Shown here: piece by piece, positions 8,706 through 18,901 of the stretch | How the letters are laid out: every line of letters starts with the position of its first letter | Numbering within the stretch: position 1 is the stretch's first letter | DNA from: Neptunicella marina | Lineage (GTDB): Bacteria; Pseudomonadota; Gammaproteobacteria; Enterobacterales; Alteromonadaceae | Assembly (NCBI RefSeq): GCF_014270035.1 | Contig: NZ_JACNEP010000006.1 | Coordinates: 1 to 64,000, forward strand | Length of the DNA: 64,000 nt | Direction of reading: 5' to 3' | Made by a program: the position numbers and the translations under genes | The notes under the pieces: model-generated | Database searches by the model: none | What the model was told of the DNA's origin: nothing | What the model saw: the letters and a program-made list of their open reading frames with translations, nothing else

Positions 8706-8734
8706 AGCCAACTACTATAAGTAGATGGCTTTTT
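8706..8734. terminator. Bidirectional rho-independent terminator after hslU
   Basis: Hairpin A-G-C-C-A plus C-T-A-C-T pairing with AGTAG and TGGCT, with one A/A mismatch and a 3-nt loop. It is flanked by an A-run on the left and a T-run on the right. It closes the hslVU transcript on the minus strand before the rimK operon promoter. Confidence 0.8.
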
Positions 8735-8751
8735 ATGCGGATTAGGTTTGA

Positions 8752-10080
8752 TTACAGAATAAAACGGCTTAAATCTTCGTTTTCAACCAGAATTTCCAGC
8801 TTATCATTTACATACTCGGCGTTGATATCCACCGCTGAGCCTTGTTTTTCCGACGCATCGAATGAAATTTCTTCCATGAGTTTTTCCATCACAGTATGCA
8901 AACGACGGGCACCGATGTTTTCGGTTTTTTCGTTTACTTGCCATGCCGCTTTCGCAATACGCTCGATGCCGTCTTCGGTGAAGTTGATATCCACACCTTC
9001 GGTTTTCATCAGGGCTTTATATTGCTCGGTTAAAGAGGCATTTGGTTCTGTCAGAATACGTACAAAATCTTCTGCAGACAGTGCACTTAATTCAACACGA
9101 ATAGGTAAACGGCCCTGAAGTTCTGCAATTAAATCAGATGGTTTCGACATCTGGAATGCGCCAGAGGCAATAAACAACATATGGTCGGTTTTAACCATAC
9201 CGTGTTTAGTGCTAACGGTTGAGCCTTCTACCAATGGCAATAAATCACGTTGCACACCTTCACGCGATACATCACCGCCGCCGGCGTTTTCACGTTTACA
9301 GATTTTGTCGATCTCATCGATAAACACGATGCCGTTTTGTTCGGCCATGTGAATGGCCTTTTGCTTTAAGTCTTCCTGATTAACCAGCTTGGCAGCTTCT
9401 TCTTCAACCAGTAATTTAAACGCATCTTTGATTTTAAGCTTTTTGCTCTTGGACTGATTGCCGGATAAGTTCTGGAACATGCCTTGTAATTGATTGGTCA
9501 TTTCTTCCATGCCGGGTGGTGCCATAATTTCCACACCGACCTGCGGCAAGGCAACTTCGATATCAATTTCTTTGTCGTCTAGCTGGCCTTCACGTAATTT
9601 TTTACGAAAAGCCTGACGGGTTCCTTTATCCTGAACGTCTTCCTTTTCACCCCAGCTGTTTTCGGGTGGAGGTAATAATTTATCCAGAATGCGATCTTCG
9701 GCGGCTTCTTCTGCACGGAAGCGAACCTTGGCCATTTCCTGCTCTTTGGTCATAGTGACCGACATATCCACCAAATCGCGGATAATCGAATCCACTTCCT
9801 TACCCACATAACCCACTTCGGTAAATTTAGTGGCTTCCACTTTAATAAAAGGTGCGTTGGCTAATTTAGCCAGACGACGGGCAATTTCGGTTTTACCCAC
9901 ACCGGTCGGGCCAATCATTAAAATGTTTTTAGGTGTGACTTCCTGACGTAAGTCTTCATTAAGTTGCATACGACGCCAGCGATTACGCAGTGCAATGGCA
10001 ACCGCGCGCTTAGCATCATTCTGGCCAATGATATGGCGATTTAATTCGTGAACAATTTCTCTTGGGGTCATTTCAGACAT
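8752..10080 (-). CDS. hslU: HslU, ATPase subunit of the HslUV protease
   Basis: A 442-residue AAA+ unfoldase almost co-linear with E. coli HslU (443). Walker A is G-P-T-G-V-G-K-T-E (about 57-65) and Walker B is I-V-F-I-D-E-I-D-K. The pore motif G-Y-V-G-K-E is present. The intermediate domain covers about 110-240, and the C-terminal segment ends in D-L-S-R-F-I-L, the tail that inserts between HslV subunits. HslU hexamers unfold proteins and thread them into the HslV chamber in the cytoplasm. It starts 11 nt after hslV and shares its transcript. Heat-shock control is expected from the family; no sigma-32 site was verified here. Confidence 0.98.
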   Translation of the reverse strand: MSEMTPREIVHELNRHIIGQNDAKRAVAIALRNRWRRMQLNEDLRQEVTPKNILMIGPTGVGKTEIARRLAKLANAPFIKVEATKFTEVGYVGKEVDSIIRDLVDMSVTMTKEQEMAKVRFRAEEAAEDRILDKLLPPPENSWGEKEDVQDKGTRQAFRKKLREGQLDDKEIDIEVALPQVGVEIMAPPGMEEMTNQLQGMFQNLSGNQSKSKKLKIKDAFKLLVEEEAAKLVNQEDLKQKAIHMAEQNGIVFIDEIDKICKRENAGGGDVSREGVQRDLLPLVEGSTVSTKHGMVKTDHMLFIASGAFQMSKPSDLIAELQGRLPIRVELSALSAEDFVRILTEPNASLTEQYKALMKTEGVDINFTEDGIERIAKAAWQVNEKTENIGARRLHTVMEKLMEEISFDASEKQGSAVDINAEYVNDKLEILVENEDLSRFIL

Positions 10081-10091
10081 GAATCAGTCTC

Positions 10092-10616
10092 TTAATAATC
10101 CAGTAGTTCTACAGTTTGGTGATGATTGGTATAAACACAAATATCACCAGCAATGGTTAAAGCTTTGGTAGCGATTTGCTCGGCCGTTAATTCAGTATTT
10201 TCCAGCATGGCAGTTGCTGCGGCCTGCGCGTAGGCACCGCCCGAGCCAATGGCAATTAAGTCATTTTCCGGCTGTACCACGTCACCGTTACCGGTAATAA
10301 TAAATGACGCCGTATGGTCAGCGACCGCTAATAACGCTTCCAGTTTGCGCAACATTCTGTCGGTGCGCCAGTCTTTTGCCAGCTCAACGGCGGCGCGGGT
10401 TAAATGCCCCTGATGGGCTTCGAGTTTCGCTTCAAAGCGTTCAAATAGTGTGAAAGCATCGGCGGTGCCGCCAGCAAAACCAGCTAATACTTTATCGTGA
10501 TATAAGCGACGCACTTTTCGTGCATTGCCTTTCATAACGGTGTTTCCAAGGGATACCTGACCATCCCCGGCAACTACCACCTGATTGCCACGTCTGACAG
10601 AAACTATTGTGGTCAT
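10092..10616 (-). CDS. hslV: HslV, peptidase subunit of the HslUV protease
   Basis: A 174-residue N-terminal-nucleophile threonine peptidase. The start is placed at the ATG at 10614-10616. This gives M-T-T-I-V-S-V-R-R, so that removal of Met exposes catalytic Thr1, as required in HslV, and AGGA lies at proper spacing before it. A longer frame to 10643 would bury the nucleophile. G-D-G-Q-V-S-L-G and the later [11 protein letters not shown] match the family. HslV forms a double hexameric chamber activated by HslU. It is upstream of hslU and downstream of ftsN, the same order as in E. coli. Confidence 0.97.
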   Translation of the reverse strand: MTTIVSVRRGNQVVVAGDGQVSLGNTVMKGNARKVRRLYHDKVLAGFAGGTADAFTLFERFEAKLEAHQGHLTRAAVELAKDWRTDRMLRKLEALLAVADHTASFIITGNGDVVQPENDLIAIGSGGAYAQAAATAMLENTELTAEQIATKALTIAGDICVYTNHHQTVELLDY

Positions 10617-10632
10617 CGTCATTCCTATTTGT

Positions 10633-10660
10633 GAAAAAAACACCGCCAGCGGCGGTGTTG
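10633..10660 (-). terminator. Rho-independent terminator between ftsN and hslV
   Basis: Perfect GC-rich hairpin ACACCGCC-GCT-GGCGGTGT on the minus strand followed by a run of seven T. It separates the upstream ftsN-like transcript from hslVU, whose start codon is 17 nt further on. Confidence 0.85.
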
Positions 10661-10715
10661 GTAGATAGTGCTTATTTAGGGATAGTTGTGCGGGTTTTCA
10701 AGGGCGCCGGACAGA

Positions 10716-11246
10716 TTAATTCCAGCGCCAGATTTGGCAGGTAGGGATCCCCAGTTTACGCGCACGATGCTTTTGTGCTTCTGCTTCGCGTTTGGTTTCA
10801 ATCGGGCCAACCGCCACCCGATACCACAGGCCGTTTTTACCTTCAGTGCCTTTCACATTGGCTTCCAAACCGACCAGCGCCAGTTTGGCCTTCATTTCTT
10901 CAGCCTGCGATTTTAAGCGGAAAGAACCACACTGCATTTTGTAAGGACGTGTGTCTTTGGGTTCTGCGGGCTCGGGTACATCTACCTCAATATCCTGATG
11001 ATCAAGTGCATCAATAAAATCCCACTTTTCTTTAGGCACCTTAGGCAAAGGGTCGGTTTTTTCTTTGGGCTCGATAATTTGTTTGCTATCAGTTTCCGGT
11101 GCAGAGCCTTTAATGCTCCATAAAAAGTAACCAAAGCCCGATATTAACGCTGTGGTAACCAGAATACGTACCCAGGGTAATGGGGGCGTTTCTTTGGGTG
11201 GGGGAGTTTGTGATTTTCCCCGGGAAACATAATCTTTTGGCGCCAT
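10716..11246 (-). CDS. ftsN: FtsN-like cell-division protein with SPOR domain
   Basis: A 176-residue bitopic protein. A short cytoplasmic tail with P-K-D-Y-V-S-R-G (residues 3-10) matches the FtsA-binding motif of FtsN. One membrane helix follows (about 26-44). A short periplasmic segment contains K-W-D-F-I-D-A-L, resembling the essential FtsN helix. A C-terminal SPOR domain (about 98-172, beginning Y-K-M-Q-C-G-S-F) binds denuded peptidoglycan. FtsN triggers septal synthesis by FtsWI. It is much shorter than E. coli FtsN (319) because the linker is reduced. The position directly upstream of hslVU supports the assignment over other SPOR proteins such as DedD. Confidence 0.85.
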   Translation of the reverse strand: MAPKDYVSRGKSQTPPPKETPPLPWVRILVTTALISGFGYFLWSIKGSAPETDSKQIIEPKEKTDPLPKVPKEKWDFIDALDHQDIEVDVPEPAEPKDTRPYKMQCGSFRLKSQAEEMKAKLALVGLEANVKGTEGKNGLWYRVAVGPIETKREAEAQKHRARKLGIPTCQIWRWN

Positions 11247-11680
11247 AAAAATTAACTACAACTGGTTTAATGAGCGGTGTTTTCTTTATTGGGCTAGTGA
11301 TTGTACCTGCAATACCTGTTGATACAACGTAAAAATAAAACAAAGATTAGTTAAGTCTGATGTTTTGTCGCAATCCCTGTAATTTGTATCTCACTTGCGT
11401 ATTTTACTCTGAATATTTGTGTACAAAAAATCACAGGCAGCAGCAAAAAGATTTAGCCAAATGAATACATCTTTATACAAGTTCTAATTTGAAATCTGAC
11501 AAATGATAGCGCTGTCAGCTTTTTTTACAAAATACGTATTAAATATACTGTAAAATTAATTAACTATTTGAAATTTAATATAAAATTTATGGTGGCATTA
11601 TAAATGCATAAATGCCAAAACTATTTTGATAGTAATGCGCCAAAAATAATATTGAAGGAACTTAAAGGGGAATGGCTCTC
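11247..11680. other. AT-rich regulatory intergenic region before the PEP-CTERM gene
   Basis: About 430 bp without a gene, strongly AT-rich from about 11400. It contains the LacI-type palindrome at 11504-11517, then an AT-rich stretch that probably holds the promoter, and an AAGGGG ribosome-binding site at 11665-11670. No RNA gene or further repeat was recognised. Confidence 0.5.
11504..11517 (+). promoter_or_regulatory. LacI-family operator resembling the xyl-box
   Basis: The 14-mer TGATAGCGCTGTCA is a palindrome (one mismatched pair) with the CG-centred AGCGCT core of LacI-family sites. It agrees at 11 of 14 positions with the Xanthomonas xyl-box TGGTAGCGCTAACA, the site associated with xylan-utilisation genes. 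It lies about 165 bp before the PEP-CTERM gene. The regulator is not in the window. Confidence 0.6.
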
Positions 11681-12406
11681 ATGTTAAAAAAATTATTAGC
11701 AATAGGTATGTTGGCAATCGCAACTAATGCGACCGCAGGTTTAACCACTATTGAATTCAACGACGGTGATTCTTTGGCTGGTTGGAATACTGACCGCTCA
11801 ACACCATCTGGATTCGAAATTATCAATGATGAACTGGTTTTGAGTATTGATGGCGCCGATTCACCAAATCCACAAGGTGTATTTTATGACACGCAAGGTA
11901 TGCAACTGCAGTTTGGTGAGTATGTAAATTATCTTTCAATCGATATGTTTATTGACTCAGATAACTGGCTTGATGGCTTCCGTTATGCTGGCATATGGGG
12001 AATTGGTCGTAATAGTGCAAATCCTTCTAATGTTGCTGGGTGGCCAATTTTAGAGTATCAGGGTGCGGGTGCCGTTGTCCCTGCTAATCCAGCAGGTGTT
12101 GCCACTTGGGACAATCTGGGTTGGGGCGCTGATGTAAGCACATTGTTTAACGCAAATGCGTATAACAATTTAAAATTGTGGGTTACTTCGGGTAGCGGAG
12201 TACAGTATTTCCTTAACGATACGTTGATTTATACTGATACATCAGGTGATGTTGACTATTTGTCTGGTGTTATTCTGAACGCAAGAAATTACGGCACATC
12301 ATATGATGTTAAATTTGATAACTTAACTTTCGGTGCAGTACCAGAGCCAGGTTTGTTTGTTTTATTTGCTTTTGGTGCTTTGATGGTTTTCCGTCGCCAT
12401 CGATAA
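11681..12406 (+). CDS. Exported PEP-CTERM protein with glycan-binding-like beta-sandwich
   Basis: A protein of about 241 residues with an N-terminal signal peptide (K-K-L-L-A-I-G-M-L-A-I-A-T-N-A-T-A, cleavage near A-G). Its C-terminal sorting signal is V-P-E-P-G, a hydrophobic helix, then R-R-H-R, the PEP-CTERM signal recognised by exosortase/EpsH. The body (Trp/Gly/Asn-rich, about 25-215) looks like a concanavalin-like beta-sandwich of the glycan-binding or lyase type, without recognisable catalytic residues. I prefer the ATG at 11681 because AAGGGG lies 10 nt before it; an ATG at 11672 would add three residues. It stands alone behind a xyl-box-like operator, suggesting surface display during growth on xylan or a similar glycan. 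No exosortase gene is in the window. Confidence 0.8.
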   Translation: MLKKLLAIGMLAIATNATAGLTTIEFNDGDSLAGWNTDRSTPSGFEIINDELVLSIDGADSPNPQGVFYDTQGMQLQFGEYVNYLSIDMFIDSDNWLDGFRYAGIWGIGRNSANPSNVAGWPILEYQGAGAVVPANPAGVATWDNLGWGADVSTLFNANAYNNLKLWVTSGSGVQYFLNDTLIYTDTSGDVDYLSGVILNARNYGTSYDVKFDNLTFGAVPEPGLFVLFAFGALMVFRRHR

Positions 12407-12422
12407 GAAAGAACAAACAATA

Positions 12423-12450
12423 AAAAAGCCGACATTATGTCGGCTTTTTT
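12423..12450. terminator. Bidirectional terminator between PEP-CTERM gene and ybiT
   Basis: Perfect hairpin AGCCGACA-TTA-TGTCGGCT flanked by A6 on the left and T6 on the right. It serves the PEP-CTERM gene (+) and ybiT (-), which converge here. Confidence 0.88.
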
Positions 12451-12469
12451 GTATCTGAATTTCAGAGGA

Positions 12470-14059
12470 TTATTCCACACCCTGACTTTTCAGGTAATCC
12501 TCATAAGTACCGTGGAAATCTACAATACCGGTGGGGGTTAGCTCGATAATGCGTGTAGCCAGCGAGGATACAAACTCACGGTCATGACTAACAAATAACA
12601 AGGTGCCCGGGTAGTTTTCCAGCGCCAGGTTGAGTGATTCAATGGATTCCATATCCATGTGGTTAGTCGGTTCATCCACCACCAGAATATTCGGATTTTG
12701 CAGCATAAGCTTACCGAATAACATACGTCCTTGCTCACCACCCGACAGGACTTTAACTGATTTATCAATTTCTTTTTGCGAAAACAATAAACGGCCTAAT
12801 GTGCCGCGAATCACCTGTTCGTCGTCGCCCTCTTTGGCCCACTGATACATCCAGTCGAGTAAGGTTTTGTCTTCGGCAAATTCGTGTGCATGATCCTGTG
12901 CGTAATAACCAATATTCGAATTTTCTGACCACTTAATGGAGCCTGCGTTGATGTCTTCATCACCCACCAAACATTTAAGTAAGGTGGTTTTACCGATACC
13001 GTTTGGACCGATAATCGCTACACGTTCACCCACTTCTACCATCAGGTTAAAGCCGCTGAACAGTTGCTCTTCATAAGATTTGGCCAGACCTTCAATTTCC
13101 AGTGCCAGCCGGTGTAATTTCTTAGATTGTTCAAAACGGATAAAGGGATTCTGACGACTGGAAGGTTTAACTTCTTCCAGCTGAATTTTATCAATTTGTT
13201 TGGCACGAGATGTTGCTTGCTTGGACTTAGATGCGTTGGCCGAAAAACGGCTAACAAAGGTTTTAAGCTCGGCTATTTGTGCTTTTTTCTTAGCGTTATC
13301 TGCCAGTAAGCGCTCACGTGCCTGGGTTGCTGCCGTCATATATTCGTCGTAGTTGCCCGGGAACAGACGTAATTCACCGTAATCCAAATCGGCCATATGA
13401 GTACAAACACTGTTTAAGAAGTGGCGATCGTGCGAAATGATGATCATGGTGCAATTGCGCTGATTTAAGATGCCTTCTAACCAGCGGATACTGTTGATGT
13501 CGAGGTTGTTGGTCGGTTCGTCGAGTAACATAATGTCCGGATTGGAAAACAGTACCTGCGCCAGTAATACGCGCAATTTCCAGCCCGGAGCGATTTCACT
13601 CATGGGACCAAAGTGTTGTTCAACCGGAATACCAACACCAATTAATAATTCTCCGGCGCGGGCTTCGGCGGTATAACCATCCATTTCCATAAATTCGGAT
13701 TCAAGATCACCCGCACGCATGCCGTCTTCTTCGGTCATTTCTGGCTTGGCATAAATCGCATCACGTTCTGACTTTACGGCCCATAATTCTTCATGACCCA
13801 TGATCACCGTATCGATCACCGAAAATTCTTCGTAAGCGAACTGATCCTGCTTTAACTTACCAATACGTTCATTAGGATCTTTGGAAATGTTGCCGGAAGA
13901 GGGCTCCAGCTCTTTGCCCAAAATTTTCATAAAGGTGGATTTACCGCAGCCGTTGGCACCAATTAAACCATAGCGGTTTCCTTCGCCGAATTTTACAGAT
14001 ACGTTTTCAAACAACGGCTTAGCGCCAAATTGCATGGTGATATTTGAAGTTACTAACAA
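12470..14059 (-). CDS. ybiT: ABC-F family ribosome-associated ATPase YbiT
   Basis: A 529-residue soluble protein with two ABC domains in tandem, co-linear with E. coli YbiT (530). Walker A motifs are G-A-N-G-C-G-K-S-T (about 35-43) and G-P-N-G-I-G-K-T-T (about 355). The charged P-site interaction linker between them includes [18 protein letters not shown]. The first ABC signature is degenerate (E-I-A-P-G-W-K-L-R), as in YbiT; the second is [12 protein letters not shown] proteins act at the ribosomal E site to relieve stalled states. No membrane partner is adjacent. The promoter region upstream contains a small inverted-repeat element. Confidence 0.95.
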   Translation of the reverse strand: MLVTSNITMQFGAKPLFENVSVKFGEGNRYGLIGANGCGKSTFMKILGKELEPSSGNISKDPNERIGKLKQDQFAYEEFSVIDTVIMGHEELWAVKSERDAIYAKPEMTEEDGMRAGDLESEFMEMDGYTAEARAGELLIGVGIPVEQHFGPMSEIAPGWKLRVLLAQVLFSNPDIMLLDEPTNNLDINSIRWLEGILNQRNCTMIIISHDRHFLNSVCTHMADLDYGELRLFPGNYDEYMTAATQARERLLADNAKKKAQIAELKTFVSRFSANASKSKQATSRAKQIDKIQLEEVKPSSRQNPFIRFEQSKKLHRLALEIEGLAKSYEEQLFSGFNLMVEVGERVAIIGPNGIGKTTLLKCLVGDEDINAGSIKWSENSNIGYYAQDHAHEFAEDKTLLDWMYQWAKEGDDEQVIRGTLGRLLFSQKEIDKSVKVLSGGEQGRMLFGKLMLQNPNILVVDEPTNHMDMESIESLNLALENYPGTLLFVSHDREFVSSLATRIIELTPTGIVDFHGTYEDYLKSQGVE

Positions 14060-14090
14060 GGTGAGAATTCCAAAAGTTGAGGACAGTGGT

Positions 14091-14359
14091 TAGGGTCTGT
14101 TGATCTTTGCTGTATAAATTTTGTTCTAACCAAACGCTTTTTAATCGCGGCGCTTATTTGCAGGCCTAATGGATTAAGTCAAAAATAAGCAACAAAGAGT
14201 AAAGAGCGTTTAGGACGAACCCTTCGGGCAACGTTTGCGCGGCATTTTTACTGCTTCAGCACTCATTCATGTAGAACGACTACACCACAATCGTGCCTCA
14301 TTGTTTAAATACTGCGCAATTCGTTGCAAAAGTATACAGCAAAGATCAACAGACCCTAG
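14091..14359. mobile_element. MITE-like element with 26-bp terminal inverted repeats
   Basis: A non-coding segment of 269 bp bounded by perfect 26-bp inverted repeats, left arm 14091-14116 (beginning TAGGGTCTGTTGATCTTTGC) and right arm 14334-14359. The similarity continues outward as GTGGT on both sides with a 4-base indel. No transposase frame is present, so it is a miniature inverted-repeat element mobilised in trans if at all. No clear target-site duplication was seen. It occupies the space between ybiT and the broken chemoreceptor gene. Confidence 0.75.
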
Positions 14360-14435
14360 CCAACCACTAAAAATATTTAATGGCCGGCATTATGTCATAT
14401 TTTTAACCAGTGTGCTGGAGCACCGCGTGCCTAAT

Positions 14436-14753
14436 TTACGACTTGAGGCGATTTAACTGCTCGTTCATTTTAGCTACAACCTGATGCACCTGAGTACTGA
14501 GCTCGTTTAGCTGCCCACCGAGCATAGCCAGAGTTTTACTGCCATCACCAATTGCCACAATGCGTTTGTTAATATCTTCACTTACCTGACTTTGTTGTTC
14601 AGCCGCCGTTGCTACCTGTATCGTGTTGTTATTAATCGCGTTAATACTGCCAAGTACTTCAGAAAGCTGGTCAAAATTGATCTGGGTTTTTTCCACAGTG
14701 GAGGTAACCGATGACTGGATTTCATCCAGTGAGGTGACGGCAAAGCTTACCTC
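14436..14753 (-). pseudogene. C-terminal part of the frameshifted chemoreceptor
   Basis: This frame encodes the returning helix of an MCP signalling hairpin. It reads from [16 protein letters not shown] through I-N-A-I-N-N-N-T-I-Q-V-A-T-A-A-E-Q-Q-S and then Q-V-S-E-D-I-N-K-R-I. It joins the upstream reading frame if one A is added to the A7 run (minus strand) at 14754-14760. It has no start codon of its own in the right place, so on the given sequence it is not translated unless slippage occurs. Confidence 0.75.
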
Positions 14754-16561
14754 TTTTTTTGCAAATTCTGGATTAAGTCGCTTATTTCCTTGGTTGAGGT
14801 TTGGGTTCTGGCTGCTAAACCACGTACTTCGTCAGCTACCACCGCAAATCCCCGACCCTGATCACCTGCGCGGGCTGCCTCAATTGCGGCATTTAACGCG
14901 AGAAGGTTAGTTTGTTCGGCAATCGACTGGATGGTGGCGATTATGCTGGTGATGCTTTCAGTTCGATTGGACACTTCAGTGACTCGGGCTGAAGAAGCCT
15001 GAATCTGACTGGCCAACTGATTGACCTCCTCTACATTATGCTGGAAGTTACTGCGGGTTTTATTTAAAAGCTCGGCACTGTTACTGGCGTTATCTGCGGT
15101 ACCGCTGGCCAGACTGGCCACTTCTGTGGCGGTGGCCGCCATTTCATTAATCGCGGTGACTACATTATCCAGATTGGATTCCTGTTCATCGGTTTCGTGT
15201 TGCATGGAATGAGCGCGGGTATCCAGCACATCCACCTGCCTGTTAAGTTCATCTGCGTCTGATTTGAGAGAAATAATCATATCGCGCAGTTTTTCCATAA
15301 AACGATTCAGCCCCTCTGAAACCTGATTGAGCTCTTTATGATCATGTACATTAATCGCCTGGGTTAAATCCCCTTCATTCGATGCGAGTTTGGCCACAGA
15401 ACCAGAAATAACTTCAATGGGCCTGGAGACCGAGCGCGACAACCAAACGCCGAGTATCGTGGCAATCACCAGTAAAACAACAGCAACTATAATAAAGCTG
15501 GTGCGTTCGCTGGCCAGAGTGTCTGAAGCGACCTCCTGCATATCCAGTAAGGGTTTTAAGGCAATATTGGTTGGAACAGACACCAGCAGCTGCCAGTCGG
15601 TGCCGGAAAGCGCAATATGCACCGGCACTTTTATATGCCAGAAATCTTTTTCCAGAAATGCGGACTTTTGCTGTTCAATCAGCTTATTTAATCCGGAAGA
15701 GGCTTCCTGAGCCAGATGTCCCAGTTTGTCGGGGTATTCACTGGACGCAACTAATAACCCATTTTGACTCACCAGAGTTAAACGTGACTGACCGCTGTAA
15801 AACTCTTTTGATTGTTCTTCCAGCCACTGTTGAATCACTGGCAAATTAATATCAATGCCCACCGTGCCACGGAATTGACCCTTAACTACCACAGGCGCAG
15901 TTAACGTGGTCATTAATACTTCTTTGCCCGGTTCAATTTCATACAAATAAGGATCAAGGGCGCAGGGTTTAAGGGTATCTTTGCCACATAAATACCACTC
16001 TGCGGCCCGGATACCGTATTCGTTGAGTTCGGTGTCGTGTTTTTCTTCGGGGTCATCAACCGGATAATAAACCAGCTCGCCATTCTCGCGAACCCAGTAA
16101 ATTTCCAATGTTCCGCTATTGCTGCTGTGTTTCAGGTTACCAACATTTTGTTTATCCAGCTTGTCGTAAGCTTGTTCTTCAAACTGCGAATAAATGGCAC
16201 TGATTTGCTGATTGGCTTCCAGAAAAGAACGATCAATCAGGCGCACATGCTCCCGACTCAGGGGCTGCTGCGGGTGGGCAGTATTACCTAACACTGATGC
16301 CAGCGAATAGGGAACAGTAAATGACTGATTTAACAAACCTTCTACTTTGGCTGCCGCATTCTGTCCGGTGAGTTTCATGCTATCCAGCACCGATTGTTTT
16401 AATTGGGCTTCGGTCGCATCCAGCTGCTGCTGAGAAATTTTGCTTAAGCTGGAAGAAGAAAAAAACGACAACATCACTACACAAATCAGCACCAGACTAA
16501 CAATTAATGCCAGCAGTTTGGTACTGATGCTCAGACTTTGGTAAAACTGACGCAAGTCCAT
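14747..16561 (-). CDS. Methyl-accepting chemotaxis protein, frameshifted near the signalling tip
   Basis: A 604-residue N-terminal portion of a chemoreceptor. It has a first membrane helix (about 15-36) and a large periplasmic sensor (about 37-345) of the double-Cache type, including [10 protein letters not shown] second membrane helix (about 353-372), a HAMP domain and the signalling domain follow, with the conserved tip [18 protein letters not shown]. The frame ends prematurely after Q-N-L-Q-K-K-R. The missing helix is encoded at 14436-14753 in another frame, reached by one extra A in an A7 run. Together they would make about 708 residues. Without the C-terminal helix the protein could not form a normal CheA/CheW-binding hairpin. 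Confidence 0.8.
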   Translation of the reverse strand: MDLRQFYQSLSISTKLLALIVSLVLICVVMLSFFSSSSLSKISQQQLDATEAQLKQSVLDSMKLTGQNAAAKVEGLLNQSFTVPYSLASVLGNTAHPQQPLSREHVRLIDRSFLEANQQISAIYSQFEEQAYDKLDKQNVGNLKHSSNSGTLEIYWVRENGELVYYPVDDPEEKHDTELNEYGIRAAEWYLCGKDTLKPCALDPYLYEIEPGKEVLMTTLTAPVVVKGQFRGTVGIDINLPVIQQWLEEQSKEFYSGQSRLTLVSQNGLLVASSEYPDKLGHLAQEASSGLNKLIEQQKSAFLEKDFWHIKVPVHIALSGTDWQLLVSVPTNIALKPLLDMQEVASDTLASERTSFIIVAVVLLVIATILGVWLSRSVSRPIEVISGSVAKLASNEGDLTQAINVHDHKELNQVSEGLNRFMEKLRDMIISLKSDADELNRQVDVLDTRAHSMQHETDEQESNLDNVVTAINEMAATATEVASLASGTADNASNSAELLNKTRSNFQHNVEEVNQLASQIQASSARVTEVSNRTESITSIIATIQSIAEQTNLLALNAAIEAARAGDQGRGFAVVADEVRGLAARTQTSTKEISDLIQNLQKKR

Positions 16562-16714
16562 AACAAATCCTTTCTTTCAGTTAATTATTGTTAGATGGGA
16601 GATGGCTATTTGCATCATTTTGGTGCGAATAAAACGCCACAACTAACTGAATTATAGGCAAAAAATACAAGAATGCATGGTTAGAAATAATTATGCGTAA
16701 TGGATGATTTAAAT

Positions 16715-18901
16715 TTAATAAAAATCCTGTGGATCCACATCCAGCGACCAGCGTACTTTAGCCGCCAGTGGCAGTTGTTCGATTTGTGGCATGCTAACAA
16801 ACAGCGCTTTTTGCAGTGCACCACGCTCCTGACTTTGCACCAGCAGCTGCATACGAAAGCGCCCCTGACGTTTTTCCATTAATGCGGGAAACGGGCCTAA
16901 AGGCAAAACATGTGCCTGCGCAGCAATTAGCTCAGCTACTGAATGTAAAAACTGATGTGCTGTAGCCTGGTTATGCGCCTCGGCACGGAATAGCGCCTGA
17001 AAGCTAAAAGGCGGTAAACCTGCGGCGCGTCTTTCATCTAAGGCATAACGGGCAAAATGCTGATATCCGTTTTGTACTAAATCCTGTAACAGTGGATGTT
17101 GTGGCTGGTGGCTTTGCATCCACATTTCACCGGCTAATTCAGCGCGTCCGGCACGTCCGGATACCTGCGTTATGAGCTGTGCTAAGTTTTCTGCCGCACG
17201 AAAGTCCATGCTAAATAAAGCGCCGTCTACATCCACAATCAACACCATAGTTACATGAGGAAAATGGTGTCCTTTGGCCAGAATTTGGGTGCCTATTAAA
17301 ATCTGGTACTGCCTCTGATTAATATCATCCAGAATCTGATTAAAACGGCTTTTACTGCGAATATTGTCGCTATCAATGCGCACACTTTTGTATTGCGGAA
17401 ATAACTGGCTTAAACCTTGTTCCAGTTGCTCGGTACCCACACCCTGAGTCACCAGCTGCTTGGAGCCGCAAGCACTGCATTGCTGGGGAGCCGGTTTAGC
17501 ATCACCACAGTGGTGACATTGCAGTTTATTTAGCCCTTTGTGGTAGGTGTAAGCTTTATCGCAGCGCTGACACATTTCCACTTCACCACAATCGTGACAC
17601 AACAGCGAAGGTGCATAACCTCGGCGATTAATAAACACCATCACCTGATTACCCTGCTCTAAATGCGCACGCATGCGTTGTTGCATTCCCACCGCTATCC
17701 CAAATTGCATAGGCTGATGTTTTACGTCAAACAACTGCTGATGCGCATGCTGCGCATTGCCGGCGCGATTGTGTAGTTCAATATGCTGATATTTAGCCGA
17801 CAAAGCATTGTGTAAACTTTCAAGAGAAGGCGTGGCGCTGCCTAACACCAAAGGTAACTGCTCAAAGCGCGCACGCATCACGGCTAAATCGCGTGCGTGA
17901 TAACGAAAACCATCCTGTTGTTTATAGGAATTATCGTGCTCTTCATCAACGATAATCATGCCCAGGCTTAAAAATGGGGTGAAAATCGCCGAACGTGTAC
18001 CTATCACTATGGCAAGTTCACCTTCCCGCGCCTGCTGCCAAACCGCCAGTCGTTCGTTATCGGTCAGATTGGAATGCAACAACCCCACAGGGGCATTAAA
18101 GCGTTTGCGGAAACGACTCACCGTTTGCGGGGTCAAGCCAATTTCCGGCACCAGTATCAGTACCTGTTTTTGTTGTTTTAAAACCGGTTCAATCGCCTGT
18201 AAATAGACCTCGGTTTTACCACTGCCGGTGACACCTTCGAGTAGTACAGGATGAAACTGATGCTGGGTACCGCTAATGCAGGTAATTGCCAGTGATTGTT
18301 CAAGCGACGGTTTGGGAGCGATATTTACCTGCAACTGCGTATGCCAGTCGAGATTACTTTGCGGCGTGATTAACTGCGCTTCAATCAACTCTTTTTGTTC
18401 AAGCGCTTTAATAATGGCCGTAGTGTAATTTTGTTTGATGTCGCTATCGGTGAGCTCTGATTGCTGCAGCGCCAGCAATAATGCTTGTTGTTTGGGCGCG
18501 CGCGATAAGGTCGCAGCATCGGTTTCCCTGCCCAGTTCGCTGCATTGCCACTGAGTAATTTGTGGCATTTCACTGCTGTTTGGCTGGCGCAGTTTTACCG
18601 GCAAAGCCGATTGCATCACATCGCCAATGGGATGTTGGTAATACTGCGCAGCCCATTTTAATAGTTTGATTAAACCCGTATCCAGTACGGCATCATCATC
18701 TAATATTTGCTGAATGGGTTTGAGTTTTTCCACCGGCCAGTTGGAATCGGACTTTATTGCCAATACTACGCCCACCAGTTTGCGATTACCAAAAGGCACC
18801 TGTACCCGCGCACCAATCGCTGGCGTGCTATCGCCAAGCAAATATTCAAAAGTAGTGCGTTTAGGTACAGCCAGCGCGACTTCAGCAATGCGGGTGGTCA
18901 T
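16715..18901 (-). CDS. priA: Primosomal replication restart helicase PriA
   Basis: A 728-residue protein matching PriA (732 in E. coli). It has an N-terminal 3'-DNA-binding domain, a superfamily-2 helicase core with Walker A G-V-T-G-S-G-K-T-E (about 222-230) and the D-E-E-H box, and the zinc-binding insertion with paired cysteines (C-H-D-C, C-Q-R-C, C-H-H-C, C-S-A-C). The restart motifs G-S-A-T-P-S and T-Q-V-S-G-R-A-G-R follow. PriA recognises stalled forks and D-loops and loads DnaB via PriB/DnaT. It is divergent from rpmE, a widely conserved arrangement in gammaproteobacteria. Confidence 0.97.
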   Translation of the reverse strand: MTTRIAEVALAVPKRTTFEYLLGDSTPAIGARVQVPFGNRKLVGVVLAIKSDSNWPVEKLKPIQQILDDDAVLDTGLIKLLKWAAQYYQHPIGDVMQSALPVKLRQPNSSEMPQITQWQCSELGRETDAATLSRAPKQQALLLALQQSELTDSDIKQNYTTAIIKALEQKELIEAQLITPQSNLDWHTQLQVNIAPKPSLEQSLAITCISGTQHQFHPVLLEGVTGSGKTEVYLQAIEPVLKQQKQVLILVPEIGLTPQTVSRFRKRFNAPVGLLHSNLTDNERLAVWQQAREGELAIVIGTRSAIFTPFLSLGMIIVDEEHDNSYKQQDGFRYHARDLAVMRARFEQLPLVLGSATPSLESLHNALSAKYQHIELHNRAGNAQHAHQQLFDVKHQPMQFGIAVGMQQRMRAHLEQGNQVMVFINRRGYAPSLLCHDCGEVEMCQRCDKAYTYHKGLNKLQCHHCGDAKPAPQQCSACGSKQLVTQGVGTEQLEQGLSQLFPQYKSVRIDSDNIRSKSRFNQILDDINQRQYQILIGTQILAKGHHFPHVTMVLIVDVDGALFSMDFRAAENLAQLITQVSGRAGRAELAGEMWMQSHQPQHPLLQDLVQNGYQHFARYALDERRAAGLPPFSFQALFRAEAHNQATAHQFLHSVAELIAAQAHVLPLGPFPALMEKRQGRFRMQLLVQSQERGALQKALFVSMPQIEQLPLAAKVRWSLDVDPQDFY

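Noticed and set aside
10617-10643. N-terminal extension of HslV to the first ATG of the frame
   Set aside because: It would place nine residues before the catalytic threonine, which must be exposed after removal of a single Met.
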